From the NCBI RefSeq assembly GCF_014203545.1, contig NZ_JACHJG010000010.1, positions 186,001 through 250,000 of the forward strand: a DNA stretch of 64,000 bases, read 5' to 3'. This DNA comes from Streptomyces netropsis (GTDB taxonomy: Bacteria > Actinomycetota > Actinomycetes > Streptomycetales > Streptomycetaceae). Of this stretch, positions 15,678 through 22,838 are shown one piece after another. A program made the translations under genes and the position numbers. How positions within the stretch are numbered: the first letter of the stretch is position 1; every line of letters starts with the position of its first letter. The notes below the pieces were generated by a model that saw only the letters and a list, made by a program, of their open reading frames with translations, had not been told where the DNA came from and did not search any database.

Positions 15678-16241
15678 ATGCGACTGTTCGCCGCGATCAT
15701 TCCGCCGGAATCCGCCCTCGCCGAACTCACCGCCGTGGTCGACACCCTGCGCCCCCTGCCGGGCGCGGACCGGCTCCGCTGGACCGAGCTCGCGGGGTGG
15801 CACTTCACGCTCGCCTTCCTCGGCGAGGTCGACGAGGGCCTGCTCCCCGAGCTGTCCGAACGGCTGGAGCGCGCCGCGCGCCGCCACCCGCCGCACGAAC
15901 TGCGGCTCGCGGGCGGCGGCCGCTTCGGCGACCGCATCCTGTGGGTGGGCGCCGACGGCGACCGTACGACGCTGCGCGACCTCGCCCGTTCGACGGCGGC
16001 CGGGGCCCGCAGGGCCGGGGTGGACGTGGACGGTACGCATTCCTTCCACGCCCACCTCACCCTCGCCAGGGCGGCGGGCCGGGTGGACCTCAAGCCGTAC
16101 GCGGCGGCCCTCGCGGACTTCACGGGCACGGCGTGGACGGTGGACCGGCTGGCGCTCGTGCGCAGCCACCCGCCGGTCTCCGGCGTCCCCGGGGAGCGTC
16201 CGCGGTACGAGGTGCTCCGGTCCTGGGGGCTGGGGCACTGA
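15678..16241 (+). CDS. thpR: RNA 2',3'-cyclic phosphodiesterase (ThpR/LigT)
   Basis: 187-residue 2H phosphoesterase that hydrolyses 2',3'-cyclic phosphate ends of RNA. Both catalytic HxTx motifs are present: HFTL (about residues 42-45) and HLTL (about 124-127). The opening MRLFAAIIPP is typical. Its start codon is 18 bp from the GNAT start on the other strand and the two ATGs could be read from overlapping promoter DNA; GGGTGAG 9-15 nt upstream may serve as ribosome-binding site. The physiological RNA substrate in actinomycetes is not established. Confidence 0.9.
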   Translation: MRLFAAIIPPESALAELTAVVDTLRPLPGADRLRWTELAGWHFTLAFLGEVDEGLLPELSERLERAARRHPPHELRLAGGGRFGDRILWVGADGDRTTLRDLARSTAAGARRAGVDVDGTHSFHAHLTLARAAGRVDLKPYAAALADFTGTAWTVDRLALVRSHPPVSGVPGERPRYEVLRSWGLGH

Positions 16242-16284
16242 ACCGGTTGCGTGGGCACTTCCCGGGGCCGGTTACGCTCGAAGG

Positions 16285-16371
16285 GTGGACCCCAAGACCA
16301 GAAACCGGATCATGTCCGGTGTGCTCGCCGTCATGCTCGTCGTCATCGCTGTCGTCGCGGCGGTGAAGTGA
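16285..16371 (+). CDS. Tiny 28-residue membrane peptide
   Basis: Short ORF beginning GTG: VDPKTRNRIMSGVLAVMLVV then IAVVAAVK. It has a basic N-terminus (KTRNR) and one hydrophobic helix, the layout of bacterial single-pass micropeptides. A TACGCT -10 box at 16273-16278 ends 6 nt before the GTG, so the mRNA would be leaderless. It lies between thpR and the aldo/keto reductase gene and ends just before a strong hairpin. I do not recognise a named family; the promoter spacing and clean hydropathy make it credible. Confidence 0.55.
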   Translation: MDPKTRNRIMSGVLAVMLVVIAVVAAVK

Positions 16372-16382
16372 CGCGCTGAACG

Positions 16383-16409
16383 CCGCGGGGCCCGGGCCGG
16401 GCCCCGCGG
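16383..16409. terminator. Bidirectional hairpin terminator
   Basis: Perfect 27-nt palindrome with 13-bp arms (CCGCGGGGCCCGG) between the convergent micropeptide and aldo/keto reductase genes. Confidence 0.65.
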
Positions 16410-16436
16410 GGTGGGGTTCCCGATTCCGTGCCGCGC

Positions 16437-17417
16437 CTACCAGGCGAACGCCTCCGGCGACGGCCCCGGCCCGGGGAAGATGCCTTCGAGCCCGGCCAGC
16501 ACCTCGTCGGACAGCTTCAGCTCGACGGCGCGGAGCGCGGACCCGAGCTGGTCGGCGGTCCGGGGGCCGACGATCGGCCCCGTCACGCCGGGCCGGGTCA
16601 GCAGCCAGGCCAGCGCGACCTCGCCGGGCGCGAGACCGTGCTTGTCGAGCAGGTCCTCGTACGCCTGGACCTGCTCGCGGACCTTCGTGTTCGCGAGCGA
16701 CTCCACCGACCGCCCGGCCCCACCTGCCCGCTCCTTGCGGATCGCCCCGCTGAGCAGCCCGCCCTGCAACGGCGACCAGGGGATGACCCCGAGCCCGTAC
16801 GCTTCGGCCGCCGGGATGACCTCCATCTCGGCGCGCCGCTCGGCGAGGTTGTACAGGCACTGCTCGCTGACGAGCCCGTACGAGCCGCGGCGGCGCGCCG
16901 CCTCGTTCGCCTGCGCGATGTGCCAGCCGGCGTGGTTGGACGAGCCCGCGTAGAGGATCTTGCCCTGCTGGACGAGGACGTCGACGGCCTGCCAGATCTC
17001 GTCCCACGGCGTCGTCCGGTCGACGTGGTGGAACTGGTAGAGGTCGATGTGATCGGTCTGGAGCCGCCGGAGGCTGGCGTCGACGGCGCGGCGGATGTTG
17101 AGGGCGGACAGCCGGTCCTGGTTGGGCCAGTCGGCGCCGTCGCTGCCCATGTTGCCGAAGACCTTGGTGGCGAGGACGACCTTGTCGCGCCGGTCGCCGC
17201 CCTTGGCGAACCAGGTGCCGATGATCTCCTCGGTACGGCCCTTGTTGTCGCCCCAGCCGTAGACGTTGGCGGTGTCGAAGAAGTTGACGCCCGCGTCGAG
17301 GGCGACGTCCATGATGGTGTGACTGTCGGCCTCGTCCGTCTGAGGCCCGAAGTTCATCGTCCCGAGAACGATCCGGCTGACCTTGAGTCCCGTGCGTCCG
17401 AGCTGCGTGTACTCCAT
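16437..17417 (-). CDS. Aldo/keto reductase
   Basis: 326-residue NADPH-dependent TIM-barrel oxidoreductase of the AKR (YhdN/IolS-like) class. The catalytic tetrad region is visible: Asp in FFDTANVYGWG (Tyr follows), Lys in KVVLATKVFG, and His in LYQFHHVD. The C-terminal GPIVGPRTADQL is the coenzyme phosphate-binding segment. The ATG at 17417 starts the conserved MEYTQLGRTGLKVS. The physiological substrate is unknown; such enzymes reduce aldehydes, ketones or sugars. It is downstream of and co-directional with the VOC gene. Confidence 0.9.
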   Translation of the reverse strand: MEYTQLGRTGLKVSRIVLGTMNFGPQTDEADSHTIMDVALDAGVNFFDTANVYGWGDNKGRTEEIIGTWFAKGGDRRDKVVLATKVFGNMGSDGADWPNQDRLSALNIRRAVDASLRRLQTDHIDLYQFHHVDRTTPWDEIWQAVDVLVQQGKILYAGSSNHAGWHIAQANEAARRRGSYGLVSEQCLYNLAERRAEMEVIPAAEAYGLGVIPWSPLQGGLLSGAIRKERAGGAGRSVESLANTKVREQVQAYEDLLDKHGLAPGEVALAWLLTRPGVTGPIVGPRTADQLGSALRAVELKLSDEVLAGLEGIFPGPGPSPEAFAW

Positions 17418-17489
17418 GGCCGTAGCAAAGGCCCTGGAGCGCGCTCGAAGCAAGGGTCCCGACGTCGGACGGCGCGTCGGGGGGTGGGG

Positions 17490-17867
17490 TCATCGCTCCT
17501 GGAGCACGGACAGGGTGTTCCCCGCCGGGTCGGTGAACCACGCGATGTACGGGCCCTCCTGGCGCATGATGCCCTTCTCGTCCTGGGTGAATTCGGGATA
17601 CCGCTCGAAGGTGATCCCACGCTGGACGAGCTCGTCCACGGCCTTGTCGATGTCCTTCACCGGGAAATTGAGCACGGTGAAGGACGCCGGTACGTGGTCG
17701 GCCTTGGGGTAGACGAGCACCTCCGCCCCGCCCTCGATGTGCAGCGTCAGCAGCCCGTACTCCGCGTGCTCGGTGAGCCGCAGCCCGAGCGTCTGCCCGT
17801 AGAAGCCCTTGGCCTTCTGCATGTCGTCCACCGCGAAGCTGCTGAACGCCCTGGTGTTCGTGAACAT
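17490..17867 (-). CDS. VOC (glyoxalase/bleomycin-resistance) superfamily protein
   Basis: 125-residue single-domain vicinal-oxygen-chelate protein. The beta-alpha-beta-beta-beta pattern is seen twice, with FSSFAVDDMQKAKGFYGQTLGL at the N-terminus and AWFTDPAGNTLSVLQ at the C-terminus, where the Glu/Gln metal position of glyoxalases is replaced by SVLQ. Function could be detoxification or binding of a small molecule. It precedes the aldo/keto reductase on the same strand with 72 bp between them. Confidence 0.85.
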   Translation of the reverse strand: MFTNTRAFSSFAVDDMQKAKGFYGQTLGLRLTEHAEYGLLTLHIEGGAEVLVYPKADHVPASFTVLNFPVKDIDKAVDELVQRGITFERYPEFTQDEKGIMRQEGPYIAWFTDPAGNTLSVLQER

Positions 17868-17989
17868 GTTCGGTTTCCTTCGCTCGTGCCGCTGTCGGTC
17901 GGTCGCGGTACGAGTTTTCTTCCCCGAGGAGGGAAAACCGGGCTGCGAACCGGTCGGGTCGCCCGAACGATGGTGTCGGGGGCCGGCCC

Positions 17990-18403
17990 TCAGCCCTGCG
18001 CGGGAAGCAGCTCGGCGATCAGACGCCGGACCCGCCCCTCGATCTCGTCGCGGATCGGGCGTACCGCCTCGACGCCCTGGCCGGCGGGGTCGTCGAGCTT
18101 CCAGTCGAGGTACCGCTTGCCGGGGAAGACGGGGCAGGCGTCGCCGCAGCCCATGGTGATGACGACGTCGGATGCCTGGACGGCTTCGGTGGTCAGCAGC
18201 TTGGGCGTCCGGGCGGAGAGGTCGATGCCGACCTCGTCCATGGCCTGGACCACGGCGGGGTTGACGGTGTCGGCGGGGGCGGAGCCGGCCGAGCGGACCT
18301 CGACGCGCCGGCCGCCGAGGTGGGAGAGGAAGGCGGCGGCCATCTGGGAGCGTCCGGCGTTGTGGACGCAGACGAACAGGACCGAAGGCTTGGTCTCAGA
18401 CAC
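17990..18403 (-). CDS. arsC: Arsenate reductase ArsC (low-molecular-weight phosphatase fold)
   Basis: 137-residue thiol-dependent arsenate reductase. The P-loop CVHNAGRSQ (C-x5-R, about residues 12-20) starts right after strand SVLFV, and further redox cysteines occur in MGCGDACPVFPG (about 98-109), the layout of thioredoxin- or mycothiol-linked ArsC. It reduces arsenate to arsenite for export. Its ATG overlaps the end of the ACR3 gene by 8 bp, so it is the third gene of a tightly packed arsR-acr3-arsC operon. Confidence 0.93.
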   Translation of the reverse strand: MSETKPSVLFVCVHNAGRSQMAAAFLSHLGGRRVEVRSAGSAPADTVNPAVVQAMDEVGIDLSARTPKLLTTEAVQASDVVITMGCGDACPVFPGKRYLDWKLDDPAGQGVEAVRPIRDEIEGRVRRLIAELLPAQG

Positions 18404-19499
18404 GGGCGGAACCTTCCGGTGCGGCGGCCGACCGGCCGACGGTGGGGTGGGGGAAGCGGCGGCGGGCGGCCAGGGCGACGTGGACCAGGCCGATGAGGAC
18501 GGGGACCTCGATGAGGGGGCCGACGACCCCCGCGAGGGCTTGGCCGGAGGAGGCGCCGAAGGTGGCGATGGCGACCGCGATGGCGAGCTCGAAGTTGTTG
18601 CCCGCCGCGGTGAACGCCAGTGTCGTCGCCCGCGCGTAGCCGAGGCCGACCGCGCGGCCGAGGGCCATGGACCCGGTCCACATGACGGCGAAGTAGACCA
18701 GCAGCGGCAGCGCGATCCGTACGACGTCCAGTGGCTTGGAGGTGATGGCGTCGCCTTGGAGCGCGAAGAGCACGACGATGGTGAAGAGCAGCCCGTAGAG
18801 GGCGAACGGGCCGATGCGGGGGATCAGCTTCGACTCGTACCAGGTGCGGCCCTTGGCCTTCTCGCCCAGGCTGCGGGTGAGGAACCCGGCCGCGAGCGGG
18901 ATGCCGAGGAAGATCAGGACGGAGCGGGCGATCTCCCACACGGACACGTCCAGGCCGGTGGTCTCCAGGCCGAGCAGGCCGGGCAGCACGTCGAGGTAGA
19001 ACCAGCCGAGCGCGGAGAACGCGATGACCTGGAAGACCGAGTTCAGGGCCACCAGGACGGCGGCGGCTTCGCGGTCGCCGCAGGCCAGGTCGTTCCAGAT
19101 GATGACCATGGCGATGCAGCGGGCCAGCCCGACGATGATCAGGCCCGTGCGGTATTCCGGCAGGTCCGGCAGGAAGGCCCAGGCGAGGGCGAACATGACC
19201 GCCGGTCCGAGGACCCAGTTCAGCACCAGGGACGGCACGAGGAGACGGCGGTCGCGGGTGACGGTGTCGAGCCGGTCGTAGCGGACCTTGGCCAGCACCG
19301 GATACATCATCACCAGCAGACCGAGGGCGATCGGCAGCGAGACGCCGGTGACGGTCACCTTCGCCAGTGCGTCCCCCAGCCCGGGAACGAGACGGCCCAG
19401 GCCCAGGCCGGCGCCCATCGCCAGCAGGATCCACACGGCGAGGTACCGGTCGAGGAAGGACAGCCCGGCCGCCACCGGGGCGGTGGCCCGGCGGGTCAC
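18396..19499 (-). CDS. acr3: ACR3 family arsenite efflux transporter
   Basis: 367-residue membrane carrier with about ten helices that exports arsenite. Signature segments are MYPVLAKVRYDRL, the conserved cysteine in GLARCIAMVIIWNDLACGD and TLAFTAAGNNFELAIAVAIATFG. The GTG start at 19499 overlaps the arsR stop as GTGA, indicating translational coupling; no alternative start is needed. The C-terminus is short and basic, and its stop lies inside the arsC start. Confidence 0.93.
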   Translation of the reverse strand: MTRRATAPVAAGLSFLDRYLAVWILLAMGAGLGLGRLVPGLGDALAKVTVTGVSLPIALGLLVMMYPVLAKVRYDRLDTVTRDRRLLVPSLVLNWVLGPAVMFALAWAFLPDLPEYRTGLIIVGLARCIAMVIIWNDLACGDREAAAVLVALNSVFQVIAFSALGWFYLDVLPGLLGLETTGLDVSVWEIARSVLIFLGIPLAAGFLTRSLGEKAKGRTWYESKLIPRIGPFALYGLLFTIVVLFALQGDAITSKPLDVVRIALPLLVYFAVMWTGSMALGRAVGLGYARATTLAFTAAGNNFELAIAVAIATFGASSGQALAGVVGPLIEVPVLIGLVHVALAARRRFPHPTVGRSAAAPEGSARV

Positions 19500-19891
19500 G
19501 AGGGAGACTCCGCGGGTTCGGGAAGGGGCTGCCCGGCGGGACGGGTGAGGATCCCGGCGAGCTTGTCCGTCATCTCCGGCAGCAGCCGGTAGTACACCCA
19601 CGTCCCCCGCCGCTCGGACGCGATCAGACCGGCCTCGCGCAGCAGCTTGAGGTGGTGGGAGATCGTCGGCTGCGACAGATCGAAGGCCGGGGTGAGGTCG
19701 CAGACGCACACCTCGCCGCCCGCCCGGGAGGCGATCATCGACAGCAGCCGGAGCCGGACCGGATCGCCCAGGGCCTTGAAGACCCTCGCCAGCTCCACCG
19801 CCTGGTCCTCGGCCAGCGGCGCGGTCAGCAGCCCGGGACAGCAGCCGTCGGGGCCGTCCTGCCCGAGCACCACGAATTCTTGATTCGACAT
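19496..19891 (-). CDS. arsR: ArsR family arsenic-responsive repressor
   Basis: 131-residue winged-helix metalloregulator. DNA-binding segment FKALGDPVRLRLLSMIASRAGGEVCVCDLTPAFDLSQPTISHHLKLLREAGLI holds the vicinal-type CVCDL metal site in the recognition-helix region, as in ArsR proteins that bind As(III). Additional cysteines CCPG occur near residue 18, which may provide a third ligand. Start at 19891 chosen because the conserved MSNQEF begins there and a TCGACATA/TATGTTGA operator overlaps it. It is the first gene of the arsR-acr3-arsC operon and divergent from arsI. Confidence 0.92.
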   Translation of the reverse strand: MSNQEFVVLGQDGPDGCCPGLLTAPLAEDQAVELARVFKALGDPVRLRLLSMIASRAGGEVCVCDLTPAFDLSQPTISHHLKLLREAGLIASERRGTWVYYRLLPEMTDKLAGILTRPAGQPLPEPAESPS

Positions 19892-19904
19892 ACCTCTATG
19901 TTGA
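19885..19904. promoter_or_regulatory. Putative ArsR operator 1 (overlaps arsR start)
   Basis: TCGACATA-cctc-TATGTTGA is an inverted repeat with 7 of 8 paired positions, centred at the arsR start codon. Confidence 0.5.
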
Positions 19905-19932
19905 CGTTCTTCGATCCAAGGCGCAACCTTGC

Positions 19933-19948
19933 ATTGAAAGAGTTCGAT
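19933..19948. promoter_or_regulatory. Putative ArsR operator 2
   Basis: ATTGAA-agag-TTCGAT, inverted repeat with 5 of 6 paired positions, 22 bp before the arsI start; could control the divergent arsI promoter. Confidence 0.4.
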
Positions 19949-19970
19949 ACAAGTCGATCGGGGAACCGTC

Positions 19971-20456
19971 ATGTCCCGCGTTCAGCTCGCACTCAACGTC
20001 GCCGACCTCGAAGGATCGGTGGCCTTCTACTCCAAGCTCTTCGGCGTCGAACCGGCCAAGCGCAGGCCCGGATACGCGAACTTCGCCATCGCCGAGCCCC
20101 CGCTCAAGCTCGTCCTCATCGAAGGCGAGCCCGGCCAGAACACCCGCCTGGACCACCTCGGCGTCGAGGTCGCCGACGCCGAGCAGGTCGTCGCCGCCGC
20201 GGAGCGCCTCAAGGAGGCGGGCCTGGCCACCTTCGAGGAGAACGACACTTCCTGCTGCTACGCCCTCCAGGACAAGGTCTGGGTCCACGGCCCCGGCCGC
20301 GAGCCCTGGGAGGTCTACGTCGTCAAGGCCGACGCCGACACCCTCGGCAAGAGCCCTGTCCAGGGCGGCGACACCTGCTGCACCAGCAGCGAGACTGCCG
20401 TCGATCACGCGCCGGCCGGGGCGAAGGCCGCTTCCGGGTGCGCCTGCGGTGGCTGA
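19971..20456 (+). CDS. arsI: ArsI/CadI family VOC metalloenzyme
   Basis: 161-residue VOC-fold protein. It opens MSRVQLALNVADLEGSVAFYSKLFG, has the metal-site strand NTRLDHLGVEV and the vicinal cysteine pair in ENDTSCCYA (about residues 94-95), then VWVHGPGREPWEVYVV with the conserved Glu. These are hallmarks of ArsI C-As lyases and CadI cadmium-induced proteins. A cysteine-rich tail (TCCTSS and SGCACGG) adds further thiols. Placement beside arsR-acr3-arsC points to organoarsenical or arsenite handling; the true substrate needs assay. Divergent from arsR with two palindromic sites between. Confidence 0.87.
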   Translation: MSRVQLALNVADLEGSVAFYSKLFGVEPAKRRPGYANFAIAEPPLKLVLIEGEPGQNTRLDHLGVEVADAEQVVAAAERLKEAGLATFEENDTSCCYALQDKVWVHGPGREPWEVYVVKADADTLGKSPVQGGDTCCTSSETAVDHAPAGAKAASGCACGG

Positions 20457-20575
20457 TCCATCGCGCTGACTGCGCGCGTTCAGGGCAGCGGCACTCTCAC
20501 CAAGGGGCGCGCGGGCACGGTCAGGGGCTGCGCCCGTGGGTGGGCGTCGTCGCCGGCCCCCACCCACGGCTGCGT

Positions 20576-21058
20576 TCAGGGGGTGGGGGAGTCCGCCTGC
20601 CGGTGGGGCCGACTGGCCTGGGCCGCATCCGCGGCGAGGAGGTTCAGTCGTTCGACGGAGCTGGCGGCCCGGACGGCGCAGGTCTTCCAGGTGTGGCCGT
20701 TGGGATGCTCGACGCTGATCATTCCGTTGGCGGCGACGGTTCGGACTCTGCCCATGCCGCCGGTGACGGTGTCGACCACCATGGTCCCGGGTGCGATGTC
20801 GAATGCTTCGACCTCGCCAACCTTCCTGGTCTGGCCTGCCACTTGGGGGCGGGCGGCATGTCGGGGCCTGATGTCGATGCCGTGTGGAGTGACCCAAAGG
20901 GCGGCGGTGTCGCCACCGGTGAGTGAGCCGTCGAGGGGGTGCGGGTTTCTTGGTGCCGGCGGCGTCGGGGCGGGGGCTGTGGGCGTTTGTGGTGTGGGGC
21001 GGCCGGATGAGAACAGTGCCCTCATCCATGTGAAGAGGCGGGAGATAGAGTCCCTCAC
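20576..21058 (-). CDS. Hypothetical proline-rich protein
   Basis: 160 residues, unrecognised family. The GTG at 21058 has a strong AGGAG 8 nt upstream and starts MRDSISRLFTWMRALFSSGR, an amphipathic/hydrophobic N-terminus followed by a Pro-rich stretch (residues 20-45). The C-terminal half, IAPGTMVVDTVTGGMGRVRT followed by AANGMISVEHPNGHTWKTC, resembles a small beta-barrel module seen in streptomycete accessory proteins encoded next to small GntR regulators. It is divergent from such a GntR gene, supporting reality. Function unknown. Confidence 0.6.
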   Translation of the reverse strand: MRDSISRLFTWMRALFSSGRPTPQTPTAPAPTPPAPRNPHPLDGSLTGGDTAALWVTPHGIDIRPRHAARPQVAGQTRKVGEVEAFDIAPGTMVVDTVTGGMGRVRTVAANGMISVEHPNGHTWKTCAVRAASSVERLNLLAADAAQASRPHRQADSPTP

Positions 21059-21153
21059 GTCATCAGCTCCTGAGTGCTGGTGGACATGCCCCCGGATCGG
21101 TCGCACGGTCGCGGGGGTCTTTGTATGGGCGCCCACTCTAGGCAACCGGGCTA

Positions 21154-21217
21154 TGCCTGTCTATACCCAGAAATTGCCAGTGGCTTCTATGTTCGATTGG
21201 GTGCCTATACATACAGT
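21154..21217 (+). promoter_or_regulatory. Repeated CTATAC sites and leaderless promoter of gntR
   Basis: TGTCTATAC (about 21158-21166) and TGCCTATAC (about 21202-21210) are direct repeats spaced by 44 bp in the divergent promoter. TACAGT at 21212-21217 ends 7 nt before the GTG at 21225, giving a leaderless mRNA. The sites are likely GntR operators (inference). Confidence 0.42.
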
Positions 21218-21224
21218 CCCGTAC

Positions 21225-21470
21225 GTGATGGAATTCGACCCGACGCGTCCTAAGTGGACGCAGATCGCCGACGTGATCCGGCGGCGCATCGCCACCGGTG
21301 AGTACCCGCCCCGCCACATGATTTCTGAGGGGCGACTGGAGCAGGAGTTCGGCGTCGCACGCATCACGGTGCGGAAGGTCACCGCGGCGCTTCGCGAGGA
21401 GGGCCTGATCGTCACCACTCCTGGTATGGGGTCGTTCGTCGCCGCGCAGTCGGCTTCCCCTGAGGACTGA
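21225..21470 (+). CDS. Small GntR family regulator (DNA-binding domain only)
   Basis: About 81 residues, consisting solely of the GntR winged helix: FDPTRPKWTQIADVIRRRIATGEYPPRHMISEGRLEQEFGVARITVRKVTAALREEGLIVTTPGMGSFV. There is no effector-binding domain, as in the small plasmid- and ICE-associated regulators of streptomycetes. The start could be GTG 21225 or ATG 21228; a TACAGT -10 box 7 nt upstream supports a leaderless message starting there. It is divergent from the hypothetical gene. Codon use is less GC-extreme than neighbouring core genes, consistent with an accessory origin. Confidence 0.8.
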   Translation: MMEFDPTRPKWTQIADVIRRRIATGEYPPRHMISEGRLEQEFGVARITVRKVTAALREEGLIVTTPGMGSFVAAQSASPED

Positions 21471-21782
21471 CCCGCCTGCGGGAGCGGGTCGCGAGCCGTT
21501 CGGGGCTGATGCCCGTGAACGACTCGCATACCTCCGTCGCGAACTGGTGCGCCTGGCGTACGGGCGTTCGCCGCCCTCACCTGACGCGTCGGGACTCAAG
21601 CGTCACCGTCAGCGGAAGCGTCGATCGGGGACTGCTCAGCAGGTCCTCGGCCGTCCGTCCCGGCCCGTTGTCAGTGGTGTGCCCTAGGTTCATCAGCAGT
21701 AGGGCGCCTTCACGGCACGGCTCCTGCCATGTCGCCGTGCCCGCACGCGAGTTGCCTTGATACGGACACCACGGGGGTTGCA
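21471..21782. other. Intergenic region with a possible start-less coding fragment
   Basis: 312 bp. In the +1 frame relative to gntR an open frame of about 65 codons (REPFGADARERLAYLRRELV and on, stop near 21689) has coding-like composition but no start codon; it may be a broken or frameshifted downstream partner. Nothing else was recognised. Confidence 0.3.
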
Positions 21783-22325
21783 ATGAGCAAGATCGTCGCG
21801 CTGGTCTATCTATCGCTGGACGGCGTCATGGAGAGCCCGGCCTGGACCGCCCCCTACTTCGACGAGGAGCACGGCCGGTACGCGCATCAGGCGCTGTTCG
21901 CCGCCGACGCGCTGCTGCTGGGCCGCGAGACCTACGAGGGTATGTCCCAGGCGTGGCCGGGCATGACGGACGAGGACGGTTTCGCGGACCGGATCAACTC
22001 CATGCCCAAGCATGTCGCCAGTGCCACCTTGGAGTCGGCCGAGTGGAACGCCGAGGTCATCAAGGGCGATCTGGGCGAGGGGGTCACCGCGCTCAAGGAG
22101 AAGTACGAGCGGGACGTCCTCATATACGGCAGCGGCGCCCTGATCCGCTCGCTCATCACCGAGGGCCTCGTGGACGAGCTGAAGCTGTGGGTGCACCCGG
22201 TCGTCGTCGGCAAGGGCAAGCGGCTCTTCCCGGAGGGTGTCCCGACGTCGACGTGGAAGCTGGGCGGCACCACGACGTTCGGCTCCGGTGCGCTCGTCCT
22301 CGACTACCGGCCCGCTGGGAAGTGA
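21783..22325 (+). CDS. Dihydrofolate reductase family (RibD C-terminal-like) protein
   Basis: 180-residue reductase of the RibD_C/DHFR-like superfamily. Visible features: SKIVALVYLSLDGVMESP at the N-terminus, LLLGRETYEGMSQAWPG nucleotide-binding region, and DVLIYGSGALIRSLITEGLVDELKLWVHPVVVGKGKRLF, the NADPH-site signature. It uses NAD(P)H to reduce an unknown substrate; these stand-alone homologues are not riboflavin enzymes by context. Four bases separate it from the SnoaL-like gene, so the two are probably cotranscribed. Confidence 0.87.
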   Translation: MSKIVALVYLSLDGVMESPAWTAPYFDEEHGRYAHQALFAADALLLGRETYEGMSQAWPGMTDEDGFADRINSMPKHVASATLESAEWNAEVIKGDLGEGVTALKEKYERDVLIYGSGALIRSLITEGLVDELKLWVHPVVVGKGKRLFPEGVPTSTWKLGGTTTFGSGALVLDYRPAGK

Positions 22326-22329
22326 CGAA

Positions 22330-22770
22330 GTGAACCCCGTGATGAATGACGACGACCTGCGGCGCTTCGGTGTCGGCACGTACGACCGGTGGACCGCGAT
22401 GTGGAACGGCGATGTGGGGCTCGCCGAGGAGATCATGGCTCCGGAGTTCACCCTCCGCTATGCCCAGGCCGGTACGGAAGCGTTCGACGACGTCCGTACT
22501 CCCCGGCAGCTGGCGGACATCATCACCTCCTGGCACCGGAGCCGTCCCGGCCTCCGCTTCGCGGCCGAGGCCACGGCCGTCGTGGACCTCGGGTTCGTCG
22601 ACGGGGCGCCGGCCGGCCTGGTCGCCCGCCCCTACGTGGCGAGCTTCGCGGACCAGGACGGCCGGACCGTGGCGCGGAGCGGGACGGACACCCTCAGGGT
22701 CACCGGCGGTCTGATAACCGAGGTCTGGTCGGTCTCCTCCGGGGCCGGCGGCCGGACCTTCTACCGCTAG
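22330..22770 (+). CDS. SnoaL-like/NTF2-fold protein
   Basis: 146-residue cone-shaped alpha+beta barrel protein. The pattern RRFGVGTYDRWTAMWNGDVGLAEEIMAPEFTLRYA followed by FDDVRTPRQLADIITSWHRSRPGLRFAAEATAVVD and VARPYVASF is typical of ketosteroid-isomerase/SnoaL-like folds, which act as isomerases, hydrolases or binding proteins. Start at GTG 22330, five bases after the reductase stop; ATG 22342 is an alternative. Substrate unknown. Confidence 0.7.
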   Translation: MNPVMNDDDLRRFGVGTYDRWTAMWNGDVGLAEEIMAPEFTLRYAQAGTEAFDDVRTPRQLADIITSWHRSRPGLRFAAEATAVVDLGFVDGAPAGLVARPYVASFADQDGRTVARSGTDTLRVTGGLITEVWSVSSGAGGRTFYR

Positions 22771-22838
22771 GAGCCGCCCGTCGCCTCATAGCCGTCGGCT
22801 GTGTCCTTGCCGTGCATGCCCGCGATGACCGAACGTGC

